From: Talaromyces rugulosus
Lineage: Eukaryota; Ascomycota; Eurotiomycetes; Eurotiales; Trichocomaceae
Length of the DNA: 64,000 bases
Direction: 5' to 3'
Assembly (NCBI RefSeq): GCF_013368755.1
Contig: NC_049563.1
Span: forward strand, 5,828,001 to 5,892,000
Positions 33,438 through 45,700 of the stretch are shown here, one piece after another (the stretch's first letter is position 1; every line of letters starts with the position of its first letter). Both the position numbers and the translations under genes were made by a program. Below the pieces are notes generated by a model. That model was not told the DNA's origin. It worked only from the letters and a program-made list of their open reading frames with translations, and searched no databases.

Positions 33438-34059
33438 TTATACATTATTAATCAGTACCTTGAATTGCTTGTACTGATATATCGCAGATGAAGCGCTCTT
33501 GTCCTTGGAGCGAAGAGCTCTGATAAGAGGAAATAGAAAGTGTAGAGCAGGCTTGGTATTAATCTGGTGCCTATACGTTCTGTAATTTTTAGTTGGGTCT
33601 ATGAGGTATATTATTTGGTCCAGCTGACGGGACTTGATATTTGAAGAGAGAAGACCTTGTAATATCGCGGCCATCGAATAATAATTCCGAAGTTTTTTGA
33701 GCCTTTGGTTGTTGTGTTAATAGGAGTGTGGTAAAAAGAAAGACTTAACTCACTCTTGCGAGTGCTATCAGGTTTTGTTGAAATTCCATAGCACCGGCAC
33801 ACTCCTTGACCGTCTCGCTGAGGGAGTTCCATTAGGTGTTCAGAGAACGCAGGCATGGGCTCTTCAGATGTAGCCCCGAAGTTGTAATGCCGCGAAAGCT
33901 CTCTAAATCACATTGCGTTATTGAAACGGCTATATCTTTGGGTTTTTCGCTTCGGAGACGGGTTAAGAATGGTGTGGTTGGGCGGGTGCCATCAAAAAGC
34001 CAGAGAAGTGCCTTGTTAGTCGAAGCTATATGTATAGAACTCAGATAAACATCCCACAC
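33438..34059 (-). pseudogene. RasGEF catalytic-domain-like gene fragment
   Basis: The frame from 34,059 reads RLRSEKPKDIAVSITQCDLE and SFRGIT, like the KPxDIAxxLTxxDxxxFrxIt start of a RasGEF (Cdc25) domain. It continues after an in-frame TAA (33,832) to SLSETVKECAGAMEFQQ and then meets GTGAGT, a splice donor. After a roughly 51-nt AG-ended stretch another frame reads LRNYYSMAAILQGLLSSNIK, then DPTKNYRTYRHQI and PALHFLFPLI. These match the RasGEF segments NYxSxmAIlaGLnsxxI, DpxxNyxxYR and PcxPFLgxxL. RasGEFs load GTP on Ras-type GTPases. The join between frames is not clean, so an indel or altered splice site is likely. Probably dead. Confidence 0.55.
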
Positions 34060-35769
34060 TGAGTATGAGTTCAGACTTGCATGCTTTTGTGTAATCCCTA
34101 CCTTTTGAGAATTACTGGACCTTATTCGTTATCTTATATTAAGATATTGTGTTAAATAGTTTTAATTCTGTTAATATTATATTAGAGTAATATCAAAACA
34201 TAGCAGTTTGTTGATGTTCTACAGCCATTCTAGATCTTATATTCTTCTTAAACTCTCCTTAGGGCTTACAATAATTCCTTTTTACAGTATACCAGTACTC
34301 ATTTTAGATATGCTAGGATTGCGATTTGATCACTGTATATACCGAGATATTCCTATTTTCTTCCTAATAAAGAGCAGTGATAAATAGGATAAGACCAATT
34401 CCTATGAGACAGCTATGATGCTAGGCATGTATGATGAAACGCATTTTTGTATTTCTGATAGACCAATACAGAGGTATCACTTATATTGGGATTTTCTAAA
34501 TCCCTGATTACGGGTCCACGCAACTGTGCACGCTGTGGTTGATGTAGGTTGATGGGAGACTGTAGCAGCAAATAACATATTACGCTGTTATATAAAAGGT
34601 TAATGTTCAGTCAGTTAAATTAGTGTTATTATATTGGTCAATAATGGAGATAAGAAAAAGATATAACATTAAGATAAAAGGAAACTTACCATATTTCATA
34701 GTGAGAGACTACTTGACCTTCTTGTCTTGTCTCTTTAAACCACTGATCAAAGCGCTGAGATTGTAAAGTGTATCTAAAAGCAGAATAAATGTCACTATCT
34801 AGTACATTTATCTTGATGTGTGAACAAAGACAACACTATCTTATCTAGTCTCGCCAAACGATATATCTATTACAAATATCATTATACCATCAAATATATG
34901 CAGAAGTCAAAGTCAGGTATTAGAAGTAAGTAACTGGAATAGTATCACATACATAGGAAAGAAAACTATAGCGGATAAGATAAATACTGCCGCGGAAATT
35001 GCAGCAGCATGTGATCCAGTCAAACCCATCAATCACAAGAAGCAACCGACATCCTCTTATGGTGAGAGTACAAATTCGTAGTGCGAACTCCTTCAACAGA
35101 ATCTGCCTTTTATCAATCCGCATGTAGTAGTAGCTTTTCTTGATCGTTTATATACCGTGCAATGACATAGCACTCACTCTTCCCACAGTCTTAACAATTC
35201 CTATTGGATTGCCAGTTCTTGGTACCCTTGGCATTTGTCATTTGCAATTAAACTCGCACGTGAAAAAGACATTAATGACTTTTCGTCCAACTAGGAAGGG
35301 CGGAGTTCCGCCACTCTAGATTTCATGGCACGAAGGGCAGAGCATTTGCCAAGTCCTTGGCAATGTCCGCCACCACCATTCTATATTCGATGACGTGTAC
35401 GGATTTCTGGTTCCGGCGGAAAATGGCAATGAATGAATTATAGTCACGTCATAGGCCTATAGCGAGCGTAATAGACCTCTTGGCGTATCAGGGGGTTTTT
35501 TTTGGAAAAATAATCCCCTACTTGGCGTTACGTATTTCCAAAATTTAGCTAGACCCTTTTTTTTTTTTTTTCACGCCCAGACATTCGGATGATAACATAC
35601 TCTTGGCGTCAGTTTTGATATTTCTGTTGTTGGATACTTAAAATGGAGAATTCCATCTACAATAATTCTTTTCTAATTTAGTAGTGCTGTGTATAGTGAA
35701 TGTTTATCTTTTAATATCTTTTTTTAATCAAATTCAAACACTTATTTTACTATGAGATTATAATCAACA
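34060..35769. other. Intergenic region with palindrome and short repeats
   Basis: No supported gene; the open stretch at 34,920-35,123 (minus, 67 codons) is Cys/Ile-rich and unrecognised. A short palindrome GGCGGAGTTCCGCC lies near 35,298. The heptamer TTGGCGT occurs three times between about 35,479 and 35,612, next to G and T runs. These could be remnants of a DNA transposon end, but no transposase is visible. Confidence 0.35.
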
Positions 35770-38700
35770 AAGAATCTCTCAAAACCAACCTCAACTCAGA
35801 CAGCGTCCAGTTGTCTGTGCCTGCCTATAGTCTTTCAATTAAAGAAGTACTTCAGCAGCTCTTTATCAGGAAAAAAGATAGATTAACTAGGGATAAAGCC
35901 AATAAGCGCCTTCAAACATACGGTCCCAACAAATTAAACAAAGGCAAAGGCATATCAATTGTCAAGATTCTCTTACATTAAATAGCTAATGTAATAATAC
36001 TAGTTAAGCGGTCTATTCTTGGTCACCCTAAGTATATTCTTAAATGAGAACTCTTAATCTGATCCAAATTTTTCAAATATACAGATATTAATTTTAGCTA
36101 TAGCTATTAGTTTTAGTATTTAATCTTAGATAAAAGGTAGAGTGATCGCGGCTATTATCAGACTTAATATCATTATCAGTTTCATCCAAGAATATACCGC
36201 AGAGAAAACTATAGAGTCTTTGTATTTATTAACTTCGCCAACTAGTACTATATCGAGAGATAGATAAATAAATATTGTCCCAACTACCAACATCATTCCA
36301 GGGGATATAGTGGAATTAAAAACCAGTAACACAGTGCCAGCAGATCTGAGATGAGCTGCCTTTGTCTCCTATTAATATATTATACTAATCTAGGGCTTTT
36401 TTTTTCTCAGGCTAGTTGAGGCAGTGAATTTCGAAATCAATGAAATGCTCTTAACTGAAAAGTCTCTTCCTATTCACAAGATAGCTAAAACTACTTTCAA
36501 GAAAGACACTGGCCCTAGTGATCATTTAAATATTACCTACAGTTCCAGCATAGTGACAAAGGGCCAGGCATGTGACACTGTTATCACGACAGGTATAACC
36601 ACAGAAGTTGGATAAATCACTGCTGTGCTATAGGAAAGTGGGTCGAAGCGCTAACCAGTTAAATATACCAAAGAAGGAGCAATAAAAAAGTATTGGCATC
36701 TTCAGGCTTAGACATTGACTATTACAGATGCTATCAGTCACTTCCTGGGCGTCAATGTTAGTACCTTATTACAAAGAAAGCTTTCTAAATTGGCCATCAT
36801 ACTCTTCAGTATAGCAGTTTTATTCACTATTATTATAATAAGTACAAATCTCTAGAGCAACAACAAAGAAGTCATTCTCTATACAGTTGCCACCAGTTTA
36901 AGCATGATTCCAGCCTGTCTAGTAATAGTATTGACTATAACTATAGCTATAAGAACAAAATAAATAGCACAGCATCATGTTATTGTCCATAAACTTGATT
37001 CTCTAAAAGCCCTAGGAGCTGTCATTAATATATACTCTAACAAGACTGGCACCTTGACTCAAGGCAAGATAGTTATAAAGAGGGCATGGATTCTAAGCTA
37101 CAGGACTTATTTAATAAGCCTTTCACCTAAACTCTTCAACCCAACACTAGGTGACATATTCTTTATTAATAAAGCCCCGATTGAACTGTCGTTCAAGGAA
37201 GCTGAAAATAGAGATCCAGCTACTTATACTAATCTCTTATCAAATAATAAATATTTAAAAGAATTCCTCAACATTGCTTTTATGGCGAATTTAGCCCATG
37301 TTTACCAAGCCAAATCCAGACAGAACAAATAGCACGCACAGAGTGAGCCTACTAAGATCACTATTCAAGTATTCATCTCTTGCTTTAATTAAAACTACAA
37401 CCAATAGACAACCAGTCCTGATGCACTATAGCACCACAAGTCTGAGTTTCCCTTCAATTCCAATATCAAGCTGATATCAGTTATCTTCAGAAAACTCACT
37501 AAAATAGAAGAGTCTCTCACCATCTTTACCAAAGACACAGTAGAACGTATGCTTGACGCTTGCACTATGATTATCTAGGAAAAAAACACAGAGCCAGTAT
37601 TACTGACCGACGTCCACCATCAATTCATTCTTGAAAACATGGAATCACTTACTCAACTTAGATTAAGGGTTCTTACCTTTAATAGTAAATCCTATACCAC
37701 CAAGACTAAACCATTCAATGATTTAAAGCCCAGTCAAAGTGAGATCGAGAAAGATCTATACTTTTTAGATTTAGTTAGTATCTATGATCCTTCTCAGCCG
37801 GAGACTAAAATATCTATTAAGACCTGCCACAAAGCTGGTATTTTGGTATATATAGTGACAGAAGACTATATTAGAACTGCCAAGGCCATCACTTAGCAGG
37901 TCAGAATATTATCTGTCAACCTCAGCTGTGTCACGAAAAATGTGGCCGACGCAATGATGATAACTGCTAATAACTTCAACCGCCTAGCTAAGGACGAAAT
38001 TAACGCTTTACCTATATTACCTCTTATAATTGCTTAATATGCTCTACGGACCAAAGTTCAAATAATTAATACACTTTATCGTTGTGGCCACTTTGTAGCA
38101 ATGACAGAAGATAGGGTAAATAATTCTCCATCATTAAAACACACAGACATTGGCATTGCTATAAATCAGAACAGTTCAGATATTGCCAAAGATACATCAG
38201 ATATTATTCTGACAAACAACAACTTTGCCTCCATTATCAACACCATTAAAAAAAGACGACGCATCTTTAACAATATTCAAAAATTCATCCTTCATCTTTT
38301 ATCAGAGAATATAGCTCAGGCATATACTCTCTTGATTAGTCTTACTTTTAAGAATCAAGATAGGCAATCAGTATTTCCACTGGCACCGGTCGAGATCTTA
38401 TAGGTTATCATGATCACTTCTGGTATGCCTAATATAGGCCTTAGAATGGAGGTTGCTACTGCTGATATCATAGATCACCCACCACAAAGTGTAAGGTTCC
38501 ACTTCCTCCCTTTTGTCTATATCTGTAACTTAACATTCTTAGAAACAAAGTATCTTCACGTGGGAAATCATCATCGATGTTGGCGTCTATAGCTTATGGA
38601 TAGCCTCTCTTTACCTTACTGCCTTCTCCTTGGTAATATAAGGATTTAGTAATAGAAACCTTGGCCATAGCTGCAATAGATCATACAGTACTGAATACGA

Positions 38701-39090
38701 CTTGATCTTTCGTGCCCGTGCTACTACATTTATCTACCTCACTTGGTTTGCCCTATTTCTGGCTTGGAAAATAGTTGATATACACCAATCATTCTTCCGC
38801 ATGCAGCCAAGGTCCAAACAGTATTTTACTCAGTAGGTTTATAATATCTGGCGTAATAAATTCCTCTTTTAGGCAATTATTGCCAGATTTATAACAATTT
38901 TCCCTATCCTATATATACCTATCATCAATCATAACGTTTTCAAACATACAGGAATTTCCTGGGAATGGGGCGTTGTGTTTGTTGAGGCCTTTCTATTTTT
39001 CCTCAGAGTTGAAACTTAGAAATGGGCGAAGAGAATCTACTTTCATCGTCACGAACTTCAAGCAAAGGTTGATGCCAGTACTCGAGTTTA
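35770..39090 (+). pseudogene. ENA: ENA-type Na+ P-type ATPase, RIP-inactivated
   Basis: Family order is complete. N-terminal YGPNKLNKGKGISIVKI is followed by an 82-nt intron (36,003-36,084, GTTAAG to ACAG). Then come VIAAIIRLNIIISFIQEYTA and PGDIVELKTSNTVPADLR, a 60-nt intron (36,351-36,410), NFEINEMLLTEKSLPI (TGES changed to TEKS), LSMIPACLVIVLTITIA, NKTGTLTQGK (normally DKTGT), EDRVNNSPSLK (normally GDGVNDSPSLK) and NNIQKFILHLLSENIAQAYT. Last are PLAPVEIL and transmembrane segments to about 39,090. The reading frame is kept throughout when the two introns are removed; damage is stops and missense of the G-to-A/C-to-T kind. The phosphorylated Asp is lost, so the pump is dead. The intact enzyme exports Na+ or K+ at the plasma membrane. 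Confidence 0.85.
36351..36410 (+). other. ENA intron 2 with mutated splice donor
   Basis: Removing 60 nt joins ADLR to LVEAVNF, the sequence expected in ENA pumps. The acceptor TTTCTCAG and branch site TACTAAT (36,382) are good, but the donor reads ATGAGC where GTGAGC is expected. One G-to-A change removed the obligatory G. Confidence 0.75.
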
Positions 39091-39639
39091 AGTCACAGAC
39101 TTGAGCTAGCCTGCTTACGACTTCTTTTAGTAATATGGTGACGATATATGCCATTGATCAATACCAATATTCCTTTCATCCCCATTCCAGAGCAATGACC
39201 AAGCACTTCATTTGCAATCCTGGTACAGGATTCGAAGTTATCAAGCAACCAGAACCTCCTATATTTGAAGATGGCACGCCTTCAAAGTATTGATCTCTAT
39301 TCCGAGCTATACGCATAGCTACCGGGATATTTAATAATGAAGCCTATATTTTGTGATGGCCTAAAAATAGGCTTGCGAACCACCCAGTACAGGGTAACGA
39401 CGGGGGAAGCCGCGCGGTCGATCTCCACTTTTTCCGAGCACTGACTGAGTGCTTTGTTTGCCCCAGTCCTGTTAAATCGGACCACAAGGCTCCATAAAAA
39501 GAGTGATCTGATATTCCTAACTCTGGACCTAACCGTTCACTGTCACAAGACTAGCACTCCCTCTTCCCTTACAGATTTACTTATAGAACAATCTTAGAAA
39601 GTGGTACATCCTGGGAATAATATTCTAGGATGCCGGGCT
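39091..39639. other. Non-coding DNA with right copy of the 150-bp repeat
   Basis: The repeat partner of 32,964-33,110 lies at 39,411-39,560 and is GC-richer. Otherwise nothing is recognised. Confidence 0.5.
39411..39560 (+). repeat. Right copy of a roughly 150-bp direct repeat
   Basis: Same orientation as the copy at 32,964-33,110, with fewer transition-type changes. It could be part of an LTR or a small non-autonomous element; no ends could be set. Confidence 0.6.
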
Positions 39640-40038
39640 TCCCTACGGCCCGCTGGCTGTGTGGCATCGGATATATCGCCCCATGAGTCACACGTCGTCA
39701 GGAGGCAGTAGTCGACAGCTTCCTGCCCCGTTGGGCCGTATAGAGGGTTCCCGATATCTCACTAGGCCTAGCATACGAAGAGATAAAGCATTGGCTCCCG
39801 GGCCCGGTAGAGATGGACGTGGACAGAAAGCAGGAACCCCATGGTCACAAACGGGCAGCCATACACACAAAGCCAGGTCCACACGGCCACAGCCCAGAAG
39901 CCCACTGGGCCATATGGCCGTGGCCACAGAGCCCATCTAGCCATATGGCTACCGACCGATGCCACTGCAAGCCATGCAGCCTAGGAAGCCCTCGGGACGC
40001 CACCTCCTGCCCTGCTGGGCTGTGGGGCTTACGGTTAT
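39640..40038. other. GC-rich island without a recognised gene
   Basis: Sharply GC-richer than its surroundings, with repeated GGCC, CCATATGGC-type palindromes (CATATGGC near 39,911 and 39,942) and CACGGCCAC blocks. Open frames exist on both strands, as expected from composition alone. It may be a mobile-element end or a young insertion. Confidence 0.4.
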
Positions 40039-41922
40039 TTAGTACAAGATCTGTTGGCTCGCCCTTCGGTTGATGAATTTTGCAGCAGCCTGCTCCATCG
40101 CATCGGTGACCTTCCCGTCCTCAGGAAAAATCACGAAGATCGAGTTGCTCCCATCATCCCGAGCTGACTAAAGACACTCCACTGGGGTCATTAAACACAT
40201 ACGTGCGTCTCGAAGGTTTGCATAATAGTGTTCAACGAAACGGCAGGCTTCCCACTCCACCTGTAGAGGATCTGACGCACCAAGATCGACTTTAGTCCTC
40301 TCACTCCACCAGAGTCCCGTCCAAACCCAGAAAATAACGATACGATTCAATTGCTCATGAAAAATTGGTGTGCCGGGTAATCGTTGTTGTCGAATCCGGT
40401 TGGCCACATTTCTTCTGCAATCGTTGCTACGGCCGTCGTGAACGCGAGGACTGGCGTCCGCTGTCTCATTGTCTGGTACCAGGTCAGTAAAAGGGACATC
40501 TATAGACGACTGATCAACAAGCTCAGTGATGCTGTCCAAATCCAAGTCGTCAACGTTAATTTGAGTATCACACTTAGCTGATTTTTGACGATCCACGGCA
40601 GAGAAGCGTTGATATAAGGCGTGGCGAGCTGTTCAAGCAAAACGCTTTCGATTAGTCCTACCAAGAGGGTAGATTAAAGAATCTGCATCATTTTCGCCAT
40701 GTGCTAGGCCAGAATAGCTGGCCAGTCCAGCAAGCGGCTCTAAAGATCGGCCTTCATTAGGTAAGATATGATCTTCATCATCATCGTCTTCGTCACTAAA
40801 GAGATTACCTACAGCCCGAGTCCTGATAAAACTATCTTCGGATTCCTCTACAGATCGCTGGGCGCTTTCCACTTGTATCATTGCTTTCTGTTAACACAAT
40901 ACTTCGTCGGCAGCTTTCTACTCGGCTGGTAATTCCCAACGGGATTCCCCAGGCGGAGGGCTTCAGGGCTTATCTCTTCCAACAGGCGTGTCTGCGACTG
41001 GCACTGACTCCACTATTGCTGGTGCTGTCCTTTCTGCTGGTTGTTTTTCAACATAATGCTCCAATTGATCACCATGGGAAAACTCGAATTAGGCCTTACC
41101 AGTTTCTGGAATCATTTTACAGTTGTCCTCTTCCAAATTTGGTGACTCGCGCAACCAGGTAATAAAGTTTTGCATAGAAGATGAGGGAACTGGTTCAGAT
41201 GAGGCCTGTTGCTCTATTAACACCGGCTGTGGGGCACTCTGGCCATTTTCTAATTAGGAGAGCGTGTTGGCTCTCTGCTGTGCCACCAGCTCTTCTATTG
41301 GGAGTTCTAGTCCAGGACCGGCTGACGGATCTTCTAGTTGATAGCTTTCCTGTTCCATGGACCCTGGAATCCAATCAACATCCAACTGTGTGCCTCGATT
41401 CTCTGCAAAGATGGGTGATTCAGCAGGGACTGCATCAACTGCTGCAAGACGAGACCTTTCCGCAGCCCGTCGCTTAGACGCTGCGGTCTTCAATGGTTGT
41501 CAATCAGCCATTTGCTTCTTCCTCGGACCTAGCGTTAACCGGTGATTCGCTATCCAGTCGTCTGATAGAAGCTCTAAAAAAGTGTCAGCTTCTTCGACTA
41601 AGACGTCACCTTTACCCTGATTAAGTGGAGGGAAAACTACAACTCCTTGCACCGGTTGATTTGATCCAACGTTGTCATCGATGATTCTTTCCACATAATT
41701 GTCAGGACTCAGTTCTGTGACCGCTTCTTGTCTTGTTGTATTCTCCGTAGAATCCGCGCTCAATTGGTTTGGTGTTTGGGGTTGGCCGACTGGTGCTGCT
41801 ATGAACTGTTCAGTTGCAGTATGCTGGACAATTTCCAACAGTGCTCCTGAGTGGGTTGATGCATCGGGGTGTAGTTGATCAGCGTCAGTAGCAGTTATCA
41901 TTTCAGTATTTCCTATCATCAA
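40039..41922 (-). pseudogene. Acidic protein pseudogene in a single frame, family unknown
   Basis: One minus-strand frame runs from 41,922 to the TAA at 40,039 (628 codons) and is broken only by several stops, e.g. TGA near 41,500, TAA at 41,254-41,256 and TAG at 40,168-40,170. The sense sequence continues across them. Features are Glu/Asp/Ser-rich disorder, SDEDDDDEDHILPNEG, and a more ordered C-terminal third (NRIVIFWVWTGLWWSER, LQVEWEACRFVEHYYANLRD, SNSIFVIFPEDGKVTDAMEQ). The apparent start codons lie in the H1 head, so the true N-terminus may be lost. No family recognised. Confidence 0.55.
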
Positions 41923-42723
41923 TAGAAAAGCAACCGACTAGTCCGTTGATTTTATTTTATTAACAAACGTTAGCATTATACTAGGCAAAAGAGAGTTAGT
42001 TGGTTTTTTTAATTCAACTAACTCCCCACACCCGTATTTATATTAGGGTAAAGGCTCAAATTTGGACTAGGGATATGTAACGCTGCTATTATCAATAGAA
42101 AAATAATTAACTAGTCTGTTAATTTTATTTTATTAACAAACGTTAGTGTTATGCTAGGTAAAAAAGAATTAGTTGGTTTTTTTAATTTAATTAACTTCCC
42201 ACACCCGCATTTATATTAGGGTAAAGGCTTAAATTTGGACTAGGGATATATGATACCACTATCAATATACAGTATCAGTTTGAGTGTATTTAACTGATTA
42301 GTTATTATTAATAGAAAAGCAACCAACTAGTCTATTAATTTTATTTTATTAATAAATATTAGTGTTATACTAGGTAAAAAAGAGTTAATTAGTTTTTTTA
42401 ATTTAATCAACTCCCTATATCCGCATTTATATTAAAGTAGAGGCTTAAATTTAGACTAGGAATATATAACACTGCTATTAATATACAGTATCAATTTAAG
42501 TATATTTAATTAATTAGCTATGTTATTATAAGTTATTGAAAATTGTTAGGGTTATATTTTAAGGTAGTTAGGATATAGAAATATTATACCTGATTAGGAC
42601 TATAATTATTATCTAAAATAGAAAAGTAATAAAAGTTTAAGGTTATTTTAATATAATTTTAGAGTTATTTTTATATCCTAGTTAAAAAGACCACCATCTA
42701 TTATTCAATGTATTCATAGAAAT
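41914..42723 (+). repeat. H-family leader with head repeated three times
   Basis: Three tandem copies of the H head start at 41,914 (173 bp), 42,087 (216 bp) and 42,303 (full leader to the ATG at 42,724). Each begins TATYATYAATAGAAAA and includes an inverted repeat around a T-run. They differ by transition-type changes, and the third is the most degraded. H2 has a single head. The leader holds TTAGGGTTA-type motifs in its GC-richer H2 version. Confidence 0.8.
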
Positions 42724-45700
42724 ATGATGATACTGAATATTGCATAGATATTATAATATAAGCCTAAATACTAGGTTATGATTTATTATTTATATTATTA
42801 AGTGGTATTAGATAGTCAATTAGATAAATATTTACATCAACCTGTATATTAAGCTGAGTGCTATGGCCAATATATATCATCATTCTGTGAATATTATAAC
42901 CAGTACTCTGAATATATATAATAGGCTATCCATATCATTATTTCCCACAAGCCCATTGCACGTATTGTGTTATTAGATGATCCCTAATATCCTATATACT
43001 AATGTTGTTATCCTAGATGCTATTTGGTAGTCAAGACAGTCATCTAGATTTAGTAGTATTATTATACCCAATATATATAGGAGAATTTCTAAATACATGG
43101 TCAACCCTATAAGTGTGCGATCCATGCCCCCAAACCCAATCATTTATAGTAGATTGTCTATAGTCAGCAATTCATATGCTATAGACCCAGGTCTTAATAG
43201 TTTGCTATTAATATTGACGCTACCAATAATCTAGTCCCTATACAGTCCAGTGAGCGGTTTCTATAAGATATGGCTGAGCAGGTTATAAAGTAGATGATTA
43301 TACAGCATAAATAGCAGATTGAAGAAGCTAAAAAGGTATACATTTAGGCTTATAAGCTATACAAGATGAATCTATGGATAGAATATATGGGATAGGCTAT
43401 ATATTTATTAGATAAGTACTAGGGGATATTATAGGCGTTATTAAACTAGCCAGATCCTAAGAAGAAACTAGTATTAGCTGAGATTAGAAAACAATTCACC
43501 TGGATTGTCATAGTGGTCCAGTGGACTATATTAATATAGTTAAATATATTTAGTCAGTATAAGATACACTAGAAATAGATAGATTAAATATCTAGTGTCC
43601 TGTTTTAGGCGTAAATAGATCCTAACATTATAGCAAAGTATTAGGACATGTAGTAGTATATGATTTGATATATTATATAGAATATATAGTAGTAGACTAT
43701 CTAGTTTCAGTTGATAATAGATTAGCAAACAGCTATAGAGTAGATGATTGAGGCTGTTATAAAGGAAGATAATGAGTCTATAGCCAGTAAAGACCTAATC
43801 AAAAAGACATAGGACCCAGCCAATCAACTATTAAGTCCTATAGATCAGATTATATTACAGTGGTGTATCAGTATATTAGATTATTAATTAGATAGTTAAG
43901 CTGAATATGAATACTATAGTGACATTATTAGTAGATTAGCTATTATAGGTATTAAAAAGCAGAATGGATAAGAGAGTACATTAACATCCATTTTCCAATT
44001 ATCCAGGATGATTAAGATTATATAGATGTTAATGGCCTAGTAGATATAGGAAGAGACAGCTGAGACCAAAGATTGTTTAAACCCATTATAGGCTATAGTA
44101 ATGTAGTTCATGACCACCATAGAGGCCATACCAATAAAGTAGATATTAGATACCCAGATATATAGATTAAAGATCCAGTACAACACCACTACCAACAGAT
44201 TAATGATATAGCAGGATGACTAGATCACATACTAGCATTACTGATTCACTATAGATCAGTTCTAGGAGACAGTATATAGATTGATTAACCAGACATAGAA
44301 GCATTTAACACAGGAGGTATTATTATTAACACTAGAGAAGGCTAAGTAGTTACTCTCTATTACATAAAACACTATAGAAGATAACGCGGCCAAGGACCAG
44401 TCTCAATAGTATTACACCCGGGATCCCTGTAATTGGTGGATATTAGACAACCAGTGGTAGTTATATCACCAGATTTAGAACATCCTTTGGTTGTGCTAGG
44501 AATAGATTCAGCTAGACAGGTAATGATGAGAGAGGTAGGTACAGTGGTAGATACAAGCCATTGGATAGAGTAAAGAATAGATGTTGGTATTGAAGCATTA
44601 GATGGGCGGTGGCCCTGGGTGAGGACCTGAGGTGTTGAGTATCTGATATCAGAATATCAAGTTTAGCGGTATCTGTAATTAATTTATTGAGAAAGAGTTG
44701 ATATTATTTATGGTGTTATATTATAAGGGGTATAGTATTAGTGGGTGGCTGAAGATCATTTATTGATATATATTGTAGTTAATAGGTAAGTTATTTATAT
44801 ATTTCCAGCAGTTGGTTATGCTATTCCAGTGGTATATTGAGACTATGGTGTATAGGTATCCCGAGCGGAGTGGGTTCATATGGCCACTGCAGGAGGTGGA
44901 TGGCCAGATATAGACGTCGGACCGCATGAAACGGGCTATGTAGTGGGAGAGCGAGATAGGTATGGGGGAGCAGTTGAACATTAGCGCGTATCAACAGATC
45001 ATAATTATGATTGCGCAGTAATATTTAGGGCCTATAGCTAGGTTTAAGGTTGATAATGATGAGAAGAAGGCCACCAAGAATAAAGATAGATGTTGATAGA
45101 TGGTAGAGGATGTGATAATTAACGTGTAGGCTGGGTATAGCAGTCATATTACTGAGAGGATATATGCCTAGAAGATGCATCAAACAGCTAGGATATTAGT
45201 GGTAATACAGAAGCAATTCCAGCAGACCAGTAAGCGATGGCACCAGTTTTTAGGATTCCCATTAACACAGGGAGCTGGAGGGAAGCATAGACAGTAGATT
45301 ACTAAGCAGAACCAGGTATAGCAGGTGGCCTATTAGCAGGTAATATGATAGGTAGCTATCCAGCTATTATTAATCTATATTAAAAGATCTATAGCATAGT
45401 TTTAAGATATGCAGGCGGCCGCTATTAAGACTATTATAGGCGGTGTACTGTGGATGTTAGTGGTGATAGACATCAGTAGAGGTAAGAGTATAATATTTAT
45501 AGTACTAGTAGTGTAGAAATAGACTGGTATATTGATTATAATGATATCTATGGTGTTATTACAGCAGAATATACAGTAAGAGTGTAAGCAGACTAAGATA
45601 TCATATGTATTATAGAATTCCTATTAACCGCCTGAGACTGTATATATTGTGTTAATAACACTTGAGTTAGCTATCAGTAAAGAATTTTGATCATATTTAG

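Noticed and set aside
35465..35530. G-run/T-run and C-run around 35,490 as a DNA transposon end
   Set aside because: Arms are only a few bases and no transposase or second end was found.
39659..40073. ORFs on both strands of the GC-rich island as genes
   Set aside because: Open frames exist in several frames at once, as expected from GC-rich, stop-poor DNA, and none shows a domain.
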